Below are positions 1 through 5,268 of a stretch of DNA of 5,434 bases, in pieces (positions within the stretch are counted from its first letter, which is position 1; each line of letters starts with the position of its first letter). Both the position numbers and the translations under genes were made by a program. Location of the stretch: assembly GCA_021829055.1 (NCBI GenBank), contig JAJZCS010000157.1, positions 1-5,434 on the forward strand, written 5' to 3'. The notes beneath the pieces are model-generated. The model had not been told where the DNA came from. It ran no database searches and worked only from the letters and a program-made list of their open reading frames with translations. The stretch comes from Pseudomonadota bacterium. GTDB lineage: Bacteria > Pseudomonadota > Alphaproteobacteria > Acetobacterales > Acetobacteraceae.

Positions 1-293
1 CGATGGATTTTATGGCTGATCGTTTGGAGGATCGCCGTGCCTTCGGGTTACTGAACGTGCTCGACGACTTCAATCGTGAAGGTTTAGGCATTGAGGTTGA
101 TTTCTCGTTGCCGGCTGAGCGCGTGATCCGCAGCTTGAACAGAATCATCGAATGGCTGGGCCAGAATATCGTTGGCAGCATCGAGGAGGCACAGAATTAC
201 GCAACAAAATGGCTCTGAACATACAACAACGAACGACCGAACATGGGTATCGGCGGTATGACGCCAGCCCAGAAACTAAAACTCGCCGCGTGA
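1..293 (+). pseudogene. IS3-family transposase (OrfB, DDE integrase core), internally deleted with premature stop
   Basis: The readable frame starts at position 3 with [20 protein letters not shown] and continues through [20 protein letters not shown], a stretch typical of the rve/DDE core of IS3-family OrfB. The Asp of MDF is the first catalytic residue. After IIEW (about 144-155) the protein jumps to [19 protein letters not shown], which belongs near the C-terminus. From memory of the family, about 55 residues are missing, including the second catalytic Asp (the VDNGPEY region) and the catalytic Glu (the ERYNRT region). A TGA at 216-218 stands where relatives have a Trp codon. The same frame then continues as TYNNERPNMGIGGMTPAQKL to a second TGA at 291-293, the normal end. 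The N-terminal part lies outside the window. The gene is certainly non-functional. The exact IS name cannot be given. Confidence 0.9.
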
Positions 294-333
294 ATTCTAC
301 CAATAACTCCGTTAAAAACGGGAGGATTACCCC
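294..333 (+). repeat. Right terminal region of the IS3-family element
   Basis: This is the non-coding tail after the transposase stop, with GTTAAAAACGGGAGGATTACC at 310-331 minus the last few bases. It resembles the right ends I recall for IS3-family members whose transposase ends in GGMTPAQKLKMAA. IS630 coding sequence starts directly after it, so the element boundary should lie at about 331-333. The matching left inverted repeat is outside the window, so the exact end is inferred. Confidence 0.55.
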
Positions 334-667
334 GTGAACACCACGGCGATGAATGAGCCTCTCAAGGAACTCAGTTGCCAGGTCACCACCAGCGCTCACG
401 CCCTGCTGGTCTGCGATGGTGCCGGATGGCATCGACCCGATCGTGCTAGGCAACATCACCGTGCTGCCCCTGCCGCCCTGCGCGCCGGAACTCAACCGGT
501 TGGAAAATGTCTGGGATTATCTGCGGGGCAACAAATTAAACAGCCGCGTCTGCAACACTTGCGAGGCGATGCGCGATGCCGGCAAAGCAGCCTGGAATTT
601 CATCGCTAATGACGCAGCTCGAATTACCTCAATCGGAACCAGAGACTGGGCATGTGTCAGTCTTTAA
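334..667 (+). pseudogene. IS630-family transposase, C-terminal part, N-terminally truncated and frameshifted
   Basis: Codons from 334 read VNTTAMNEPLKELSCQVTTS and then AHALLVCDGAGWH, the second-Asp block of the IS630/Tc1-mariner DDE domain (Asp in CDGAGWH). Between about 433 and 440 the reading moves to the +1 frame and continues as NITVLPLPPCAPELNRLENVW, carrying the LPPYxPELNPxENVW signature with the catalytic Glu. It then runs through DYLRGNKLNSRV and IGTRDWACVSL to TAA at 665-667. The N-terminal helix-turn-helix and the first catalytic Asp are missing, cut off where the IS3 terminus begins. The shift seems to be a small net deletion, because relatives have several more residues between GWH and the NIT block. 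PELNR replaces the usual PELNP. An IS630 relic is near certain, but the specific element is not identified. Confidence 0.88.
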
Positions 668-1172
668 GGCTATTGGTATAACCAAGCACCCAATCAGATT
701 CATGTGGCGAGCATAACCACGCACATGCCAGACCTCGATCCATTTTTTTTGATATCAGCTCAATTCGTATACCACATGCTCTGTTATCCCCCTAACGGGA
801 TAGCCGCGCTACGCCTTTTAGATCTCTCTCAAAAGAGAGCTTTGAGCGCCACGCTTCTACTCGTGTCGTTTTCGTTCGTCATAGACTGACTTCTGCAAAC
901 GTCTACCCAACGGAAAAAACCGGTGTTCTTGCGCGGTGTGATACAGCCAAGACATCATCCACTTCGCTACGAACGATCACAGCGCGTTCAGGAAGTCGCC
1001 ACCATTCTTTGTGGCCGGCTCCGCTTCAAACAACAAAAGCAAGAATCGCTTCAGGAAAACCATATCCTAGACGGGTCTAACCGCCGGAGTCGACAGCGAG
1101 ATGACTACGTTCCACTTCTCCGTCAAAACGAGCTAGCATCGGGCATCTAGAGAGTGCCGTTAATTTCTTCGC
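668..1172. other. Gene-poor stretch between the IS relics and the lipoprotein gene
   Basis: About 500 bases without a convincing gene. Just after the IS630 stop lies TTGGT-ATA-ACCAA (673-685), probably close to that element's right end, since IS630 elements target TA. Two small hairpins occur: TATCCC/GGGATA at 785-802 and CTCTCT/AGAGAG at 824-839. Neither is followed by a T-run, so they are not intrinsic terminators. The open frame at 704-889 has no recognisable family, no good ribosome binding site and low-complexity composition. No tRNA, CRISPR or long repeat was seen. Confidence 0.5.
923..1150 (+). CDS. Doubtful short hypothetical protein (75 codons)
   Basis: An open frame with a GTG start at 923 and no clear Shine-Dalgarno sequence. 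The product would be basic and soluble. It contains YERSQRVQEVATILCGRLR, faintly reminiscent of short proteins with an ERxxRVQEVAxILAxGxLRL start that occur near recombinases and mobile elements in alphaproteobacteria. After that point (residues about 40-75) the resemblance stops, so this may be a frame-damaged relic of such a gene or a chance open frame. It sits between IS debris and the convergent lipoprotein gene. No function is assigned. The call rests on weak similarity from memory. Confidence 0.22.
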   Translation: MFLRGVIQPRHHPLRYERSQRVQEVATILCGRLRFKQQKQESLQENHILDGSNRRSRQRDDYVPLLRQNELASGI

Positions 1173-1772
1173 TTATTTTGGCATAATATTTTGCGTAGTC
1201 CAAGAAAAAGCGAGCAGTATAGTCCAGTGCGTGTCGTGCGATGTTCCGTAAAGCGGTCCAGTCGAAGCGGAAAGTACTCCGTTCCTGTTGTAACTGGTAA
1301 TTGCCATCTTGGCGATGCCAACCTGCCGATTTTCCTCAAACAGTGCAAGCTCCGGTGTAGTAACAATTCCGACCAACGGAACCGGAATCGGAATGGCCGG
1401 CACTCCGATAAGGAGTTGATGATGGTTAATCGACTGGGCCCCGCTGCGCAACTCTACTACCATGTTAGAATTTTTGCGATTGCTGACGAGCCTCGCCCCA
1501 AGTTGGAGTAACCGGTTCCGTACACTCGCAATAGCGTATTGTGAGTAAAGCGGCGCCCGGAAATATTGGGCATCGACGAATACCTTGGTACCTGGTGCAA
1601 TTTTGAGATTGAGACGCGCCACGGCGTGGTCAACAGCTGTCGAGATGAGGAGTTGCTCTGTCGCCGTTTCGGGTGGTTGGGTTGTCCGTGCCGTCGAGCA
1701 CCCTGCGAGAGCAAACACAACCGCCAGGAGCCCTGCGTACAAAACACAAATTCTCGGCCGACAATTCAACAT
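1173..1772 (-). CDS. DUF6655-like lipoprotein of unknown function
   Basis: A 199-residue protein with a typical lipoprotein signal: basic N-terminus (R5, R7), hydrophobic core at about residues 8-22, and the lipobox LAGC with Cys25 as the lipidated residue. Position +2 is Ser, not Asp, so sorting to the outer membrane is expected. The mature part begins ATEQLLISTAVDHA (37-50), followed by KVFVDAQYF (63-71), a RNRLLQLGARLV segment (85-96), the acidic-hydrophobic VVELRSGAQSI (105-115), a proline-rich GVPAIPIPVPLVG loop (123-135), TPELALFEE (139-147) and the C-terminal STGPLYGTSHDTHW block (170-183). This layout matches my memory of the DUF6655 family, which has no known function. The ATG start is supported by GGAGGTAA upstream. 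It is a single gene on the minus strand with no operon partner. No catalytic signature is visible and the frame is intact. Confidence 0.82.
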   Translation of the reverse strand: MLNCRPRICVLYAGLLAVVFALAGCSTARTTQPPETATEQLLISTAVDHAVARLNLKIAPGTKVFVDAQYFRAPLYSQYAIASVRNRLLQLGARLVSNRKNSNMVVELRSGAQSINHHQLLIGVPAIPIPVPLVGIVTTPELALFEENRQVGIAKMAITSYNRNGVLSASTGPLYGTSHDTHWTILLAFSWTTQNIMPK

Positions 1773-2165
1773 TTCGTCCCATTACCTCCACCAGCTGAGA
1801 AAAACCTGAAGCACAACTACAGCCGCTGATGAGATCTGACTAGCCTTGATCGCGCTTTCGAGAGATGATTCTTCAGTCTCAGATCGGCCTAAAGCGATGT
1901 AGGGACGTCAATTAAACGAATGCAGCTCAGAATGAGGCTCAGAAACCCCCACAGGAGGCACATGATGTAAAATTGTTTTTGCTCCCGGTTGATTGCTTCC
2001 TCCCCGAACAGGCACGTATGCTGAAAAGTCGCGTTCGGTATGCTAGAACAAATTCAACAGCAAACACAATTGTGCCCATGATGACAAACATACAGGCAGA
2101 AGATCGTCGAGTGATGTAGGTTTCAAAGAGCCTCGAATGATCAGGAACTTTGCTGAAGATGCAGC
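1773..2165. other. Intergenic region without a supportable gene
   Basis: It separates the lipoprotein gene (leading left) from the EAL relic (right) and should hold the lipoprotein promoter, but I cannot point to convincing -35/-10 boxes. On the plus strand an AGGAGG at about 1953-1958 precedes ATG ATG TAA, a start with nothing after it. On the minus strand an open frame of about 53 codons begins with a hydrophobic segment (FVIMGTIVFAVEFVLAYR) near 2090 and ends near 1932. It has no recognised family and may be decayed sequence. A perfect 10-base palindrome, CACAATTGTG, lies at 2065-2074 inside that frame. Confidence 0.5.
1782..1789 (-). promoter_or_regulatory. Shine-Dalgarno site of the lipoprotein gene
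   Basis: GGAGGTAA on the minus strand lies 9 bases before the ATG at 1772-1770 if the whole octamer is counted, or 12 bases from the GGAGG core. It is the strongest ribosome-binding match in the window. An earlier ATG in the same leader is out of frame, so this site supports the chosen start. Confidence 0.65.
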
Positions 2166-2430
2166 CAGTTTCAACGAACGCAATTGCCGATCTAACAGAT
2201 CAAGATCATTAAGAGCTCATTTGTCACATGTCGGGTAATGGCTCTTCTGTTGCAATCGTCGAAGCAATCTTTGCCATGGCCCAACGCCTCGATCTTGATG
2301 TTGTCGACCAAGGTGTCGAAACGATAGAGCAGGGCGCGTTTCTGAGAACGCGAGCCTGTCCCAAGATGCAGGGTTTTTCTTTTCGCACCAGATGCGATCA
2401 GAGCAATGGCTTAACCAGCGCAATGAATAA
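2166..2430 (+). pseudogene. Relic of an EAL-domain cyclic di-GMP phosphodiesterase, C-terminal end only
   Basis: The central frame (from 2228) reads SGNGSSVAIVEAIFAMAQRL, then DLDVV, DQGVETIEQGAFL and ACPKMQGFSF, the last quarter of an EAL domain. Upstream in another frame, 2166-2225 gives a QRTQLPI-stop-QIKIIKSSFV series that fits the usual YLQRLPIDQIKIDKSFV. Downstream, one lost T in the run near 2380-2383 moves the reading to a third frame, SHQMRSEQWLNQRNE with TAA at 2428-2430, matching a normal EAL C-terminus. Two conserved acidic residues are gone: KID is KII, and AEGVE is DQGVE (codon CAA at 2309-2311 where GAA is expected). The EAL signature, the DDFGTG loop and any sensor or GGDEF domain are missing or unreadable. 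No product is expected. The family call is secure; the upstream limit is approximate. Confidence 0.82.
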
Positions 2431-2616
2431 ATCAGGCGAAGTTTAACGACTGTTTAATGATTATGAAACGGAACGACGTTTCCTTCCCCGTACGGCGTTC
2501 CCACGGTAGTACGGGTCAGTCGTGGAATAGCCGGCATCCCTCTAGTAACCTCACCAAATATGGCGCGGCGATATCTGCGCCTAACTGCTCACTTTTTTCA
2601 GGAGTTCCTGAAGCGC
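2431..2616. other. Stretch between the EAL relic and the end of mlaF, no supportable gene
   Basis: This is where an mlaD-like gene could be expected downstream of mlaF, but no MCE-type sequence is readable. The minus strand has a short stop-to-stop frame (about 2590 to 2457) whose end reads AIFGEVTRGMPAIPRLTRTT and then VGTPYGEGNVVPFHNH. I do not recognise it. A hairpin TTCAGG-AGTT-CCTGAA lies at 2597-2612, five bases past the mlaF stop codon. In the mlaF transcript it would be followed by A residues rather than U, so it is not a standard terminator. A second inverted repeat, CCCGTAC/GTACGGG, is at 2487-2515. Confidence 0.5.
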
Positions 2617-3390
2617 CTAGCGCCGCAACGCCATTTTGATCGGTCCCTCGCGGCGGCCGTTAATGAACTGATCAACCAGGGGATTACCGCTCGCTCGCAC
2701 CTCAGCCGCTTCTCCCTCCCAAACGATTCTTCCATCGAACAGCATCGCAATCCGATCTCCAATCCGCCCAGCGCTTGCCATATCATGAGTAATGGCAATC
2801 GACGTACTTCCTAGCCTCTTTACACAATCGACAATTAACCCGTCGATTACGGCTCCCATGATCGGGTCGAGGCCGGTCGTCGGCTCATCGAAAAGCATGA
2901 TGGCGGGTTCAGCTGCGATCGCGCGCGCAAGCGCGACGCGCTTTTGCATACCACCCGACAATTCGCTTGGAAAAAGATCCGCGACCGTTTCCCCTAACCC
3001 GACCTGCGCGAGGACCTCAACTGCCCGTGCCCGTGCTCGGCTGCGTCGGATCAACCCTCGTGCCAGCAAACCGAACGTAACATTCTCCCAAACGCTTTCG
3101 CTATCGAACAGCGCCCCATTCTGGAACAACATCCCGATCTGATCCCGCAGAGCACGTGCGCGTGATGTTGGCGCGGTCAGAACATCTTCACCATCAATCA
3201 GAATTTGTCCACCGTCTGGTGGAATAAGTCCAAGGATGCATTTCAGTAATACGGATTTACCCGAACCCGACCCGCCGATTACAACCATCGCTGTTCTTGG
3301 CGCAACATCAAGGTCTACGCCGTCAAGGACTACTTTCGTTCCGAAGGATTTTCTTAATCCTCGGATTGAGATCTTTGCAGGCTCGCTCAT
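2617..3390 (-). CDS. mlaF: Mla-type phospholipid transport system ATP-binding protein MlaF
   Basis: A 257-residue cytoplasmic ATPase of an MCE/Mla lipid ABC transporter, which powers phospholipid movement between the inner and outer membranes through the MlaE permease. All ABC motifs are intact: Walker A GGSGSGKS (39-46), Q-loop Q90, signature LSGGM (144-148), Walker B IMLFDEP (164-170, with catalytic E169), D-loop GLDP (173-176) and switch H202. The segment MLFQNGALFDSESVWENVTF (87-106) is the family hallmark separating MlaF-like proteins from other ABC ATPases. The C-terminus DQFINGRREGPI is also typical. The ATG at 3390 is preferred over an upstream in-frame start at 3519, because it overlaps the mlaE stop by four bases and gives the usual N-terminus MSEPAKISIRGLRKSFG. 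It is the last gene of the operon. No mlaD, mlaC or mlaB gene follows, so those partners would have to be encoded elsewhere or be missing. Confidence 0.95.
   Translation of the reverse strand: MSEPAKISIRGLRKSFGTKVVLDGVDLDVAPRTAMVVIGGSGSGKSVLLKCILGLIPPDGGQILIDGEDVLTAPTSRARALRDQIGMLFQNGALFDSESVWENVTFGLLARGLIRRSRARARAVEVLAQVGLGETVADLFPSELSGGMQKRVALARAIAAEPAIMLFDEPTTGLDPIMGAVIDGLIVDCVKRLGSTSIAITHDMASAGRIGDRIAMLFDGRIVWEGEAAEVRASGNPLVDQFINGRREGPIKMALRR
3387..3390 (-). other. ATGA stop/start overlap, mlaE to mlaF
   Basis: The TGA of mlaE (3389-3387) and the ATG of mlaF (3390-3388) share the sequence ATGA. With no strong Shine-Dalgarno just upstream (the preceding bases are a T-run and ACAGC), mlaF translation probably depends on ribosomes finishing mlaE. 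Confidence 0.85.
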
Positions 3391-4172
3391 GCTGTAAAAA
3401 ACGCCTGCGTCAACAAATAATCTAAAGCTAAAATCAAAATCGATGCTGCCACCACAGCACTCGTTGTTGCCGAACCCACGCCTTGCGCTCCACCACGCGA
3501 ACGGTACCCAAAGAAGCATCCCATCAAGGCGATGGTGAAACCAAAGACCGCTGACTTAATTAACCCCGACGTGACATCAGCGGTATGCAGATATTGTTGA
3601 GTATTATGGAGATAATCTGCAGCTGAAAACCCAAAACGGGAAGTCGCCACCAGAAATCCTCCGGCAACCCCGAGTATATCAGCAACAAGCACCAGCAACG
3701 GCAATGCAATGACGCCTGCTAGTAAGCGTGGCGTCACCAAATACCGGATAGGATCCGTTGCTAATGTGCTCAACGCGTCAATCTGGTCCGTGACCCGCAT
3801 CGTTCCGATCTCTGCCGCCATCGCGGAGCCGGCACGTCCGGCCACCATTAGCCCTGCCAAAACGGGCCCAAGTTCGCGTGTTAGTGACAACACAACCACG
3901 CTGGGAATCGCTGATTGCGCGGCAAATCGAGAAAATCCGGTGTAGGTCTGTAAGGCTAGTACCATACCCGTGAAAATTGCCGTCATGGCGACCACGGGCA
4001 ACGAAAAAAAGCCTATTTCGGCAAATGCCCGGCTAAAGTTGCGCGGATAGAACGGGGGCCGCAACAGTCCAACAATAGCGGATGCTGTGAACAAACCGAG
4101 CTCCCCAAGAACAGAGACGAGGGTGAGCGTGACGCGGCCCAACGCCGCCACTGGATCAAGAAGACGAATCAT
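3387..4172 (-). CDS. mlaE: Mla-type phospholipid transport system permease MlaE
   Basis: A 261-residue inner-membrane permease of the MlaE (DUF140) family, forming the membrane channel that MlaF drives. An amphipathic N-terminal region (1-50) is followed by hydrophobic segments at roughly 53-75, 88-110, 150-176, 205-222 and 238-258. The family signature RELGPVLAGLMVAGRAGSAM continues into AAEIGTMRVTDQIDAL (99-134), including the coupling region expected to contact the ATPase. The second hallmark, GCFFGYRSRGGAQGVGSATT (218-237), is complete. Length and both ends are normal for the family. The ATG at 4172 overlaps the alr stop by four bases, with GGGG just upstream as a weak ribosome binding site. 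The substrate is inferred from the family to be phospholipid. The MCE subunit that normally sits on this permease is not encoded in the window. Confidence 0.95.
   Translation of the reverse strand: MIRLLDPVAALGRVTLTLVSVLGELGLFTASAIVGLLRPPFYPRNFSRAFAEIGFFSLPVVAMTAIFTGMVLALQTYTGFSRFAAQSAIPSVVVLSLTRELGPVLAGLMVAGRAGSAMAAEIGTMRVTDQIDALSTLATDPIRYLVTPRLLAGVIALPLLVLVADILGVAGGFLVATSRFGFSAADYLHNTQQYLHTADVTSGLIKSAVFGFTIALMGCFFGYRSRGGAQGVGSATTSAVVAASILILALDYLLTQAFFTA
4169..4172 (-). other. ATGA stop/start overlap, alr to mlaE
   Basis: The TGA of alr (4171-4169) and the ATG of mlaE (4172-4170) share ATGA. Together with the identical arrangement at mlaE/mlaF, this shows that the three genes form one transcription unit with coupled translation. 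Confidence 0.88.
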
Positions 4173-5260
4173 ACACCCCTATAACCACGTTCGAGGACTC
4201 GCCGATAGCGTTTTCCCAAGGAGGTCAGGATCTCATAGCCCGATGTTTCTGCCGCTTCCGCCATCGTTTCAATCGTGATCGTATCATCCAGCAAGTCGAG
4301 GATTGATCCCGGTCCTATATCGGGGTGCTCAGTTACATCGAATGTCATCAAATCCATCGAAATACGTCCAATCTGCTGTATCCGTGCGCCCCGGTGCCGC
4401 GCAACTAGTCGTCCTGACGCCGCCCGCAAAATTCCGTCCGCGTAGCCGATTCCAAGTGTAGCGACCCTTGTCGTTCGCGTCGCGACCCAAGTGGCATTGT
4501 AACCAACCGATGCTCCAACAGGAATATCGCGCACTTGAATGACGGGAGCGGCCAATCGTATGACACTATGCATCGGGTTCCTACGCCCTGGTGTTGGATT
4601 GCCTCCATAGAGCGCATACCCGGGTCTAGCCAAGTCCGAGACAAATCGGGCACCTAGAAAAACTCCAGCGGAATTCGCTAAGCTTGTTCGTGTTCCGGGG
4701 AATTTAGCCTCGATGGTACGAAAGCACACGGCTTGATCGACATTCTGTGCCGCTTGGGGCACTTCGGCCGCGACTAGGTGCGTCATGACGAAGTCAAGCG
4801 AAATCCCCGATAGCAGCTCTGGGTGCTCCGCTAAGTGCACGAATTCATGTGCATCCAGGCCGAGTCGCGCCATACCAGTGTCAACGTGAAGCACGGCCAG
4901 CACTTGTTCCTCCGCTTCGTATGCGAACCGCCGCCAACACTCGATATCTCCTAGGGAGTTCAACACGGGCCGAATATTCTTTTCTGCCAGCTCCGGCGTA
5001 AGCCCGTTGAGAACACTGATCCAAGCTTCCGGAAGCAGCTTCCGAAGTGCAATTGCCTCGTCAATCGTCGCAGTAAAAAAATGGCGGCAACCTACTTCGA
5101 ACAGCGCCGGCGCAGCTAGGTTCAGCCCTACACCATACGCATCTGCCTTGACCGCGGCGCCACATGCCCGTCCCCCTGCCGTCCGGTGCCGCGAATCCAA
5201 CAGTAGCCAATTCGCCGCAATAGCATCAGGATCGACAAATAAAGTCGGGGCGGAAATCAT
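4169..5260 (-). CDS. alr: Alanine racemase (PLP-dependent)
   Basis: A 363-residue cytoplasmic enzyme interconverting L- and D-alanine, which supplies D-alanine for peptidoglycan. The N-terminal PLP barrel holds AAVKADAYGVG (35-45): K38 is the PLP-binding lysine and Y42 follows in the signature. Next come HVDTGMARLG (125-134, with R132 the substrate/PLP-assisting arginine), MTHL (159-162), the SLANSAG block (193-199) and RPGYALYGG (212-220). The C-terminal beta domain holds SVGYNATW (251-258, Y254 the second catalytic base), GIGYADG (270-276), GRISMDL (298-304) and GYEILTSLG (341-349). Length is normal and all key residues are present. It is the first gene of the alr-mlaE-mlaF operon. The ATG at 5260 gives the usual start (TLFVDPDAIAANW), but no Shine-Dalgarno precedes it; an in-frame TAG lies at about 5300 with no better start between. 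Whether it is the biosynthetic or a catabolic racemase cannot be read directly; the envelope context favours biosynthetic. Confidence 0.96.
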   Translation of the reverse strand: MISAPTLFVDPDAIAANWLLLDSRHRTAGGRACGAAVKADAYGVGLNLAAPALFEVGCRHFFTATIDEAIALRKLLPEAWISVLNGLTPELAEKNIRPVLNSLGDIECWRRFAYEAEEQVLAVLHVDTGMARLGLDAHEFVHLAEHPELLSGISLDFVMTHLVAAEVPQAAQNVDQAVCFRTIEAKFPGTRTSLANSAGVFLGARFVSDLARPGYALYGGNPTPGRRNPMHSVIRLAAPVIQVRDIPVGASVGYNATWVATRTTRVATLGIGYADGILRAASGRLVARHRGARIQQIGRISMDLMTFDVTEHPDIGPGSILDLLDDTITIETMAEAAETSGYEILTSLGKRYRRVLERGYRGV

Positions 5261-5268
5261 TAGATCAT
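5260..5268 (-). promoter_or_regulatory. Two-codon ORF (ATG ATC TAA) touching the alr start
   Basis: On the minus strand ATG ATC TAA (5268-5260) precedes alr, and its TAA shares one base with the alr ATG (TAATG). The bases before it are a run of eight T followed by AGCTTTACAGC, with no purine-rich ribosome binding site. The arrangement could allow termination-reinitiation at alr, or it could be chance. A regulatory role is inference only. Confidence 0.3.

Larger units (their letters stand above)
1..667 (+). mobile_element. Nested insertion-sequence remnants: IS3-family element joined to an IS630-family element
   Basis: Two transposase relics in the same orientation sit back to back. The IS3-type coding remnant ends at 293 and is followed by about 40 non-coding bases ending in a GGGAGGATTACC-like terminus near 320-331, as I recall for this IS3 subgroup. 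IS630-type transposase codons begin immediately at about 334, already in the middle of that protein. The simplest reading is that the IS3 element inserted into an older IS630 copy. The other half of the IS630 element would then lie left of the window, beyond the IS3 left end. A target duplication cannot be tested here. Both transposase genes are inactivated. Confidence 0.75.

Noticed and set aside
785..839. Two small hairpins (TATCCC/GGGATA and CTCTCT/AGAGAG)
   Set aside because: Short stems without T-runs or repeated copies; not enough to call a terminator, attachment site or RNA gene.
704..889. Plus-strand 61-codon frame after the IS630 relic
   Set aside because: No family resemblance and no Shine-Dalgarno; it contains the two chance hairpins and looks like non-coding sequence.
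1191..1511. Plus-strand 106-codon frame opposite the lipoprotein gene
   Set aside because: It lies inside the well-supported minus-strand lipoprotein gene and has no domain or ribosome binding site. The other frames within 1160-1829 are likewise shadows.
2487..2515. Inverted repeat CCCGTAC/GTACGGG
   Set aside because: A seven-base stem with a 15-base loop, no T-run and no second copy in the window; probably chance.
2597..2612. Hairpin TTCAGG-AGTT-CCTGAA as terminator of the alr-mlaE-mlaF operon
   Set aside because: In the minus-strand transcript it is followed by AAAAAA, not a U-run. On the plus strand the T-run precedes the hairpin. It fits an intrinsic terminator in neither direction.
2617..3519. 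Longer mlaF reading with a start at 3519
   Set aside because: The extra 43 residues overlap the end of mlaE, have no family match and lack a ribosome binding site. The ATG at 3390 in the ATGA overlap gives the usual N-terminus.
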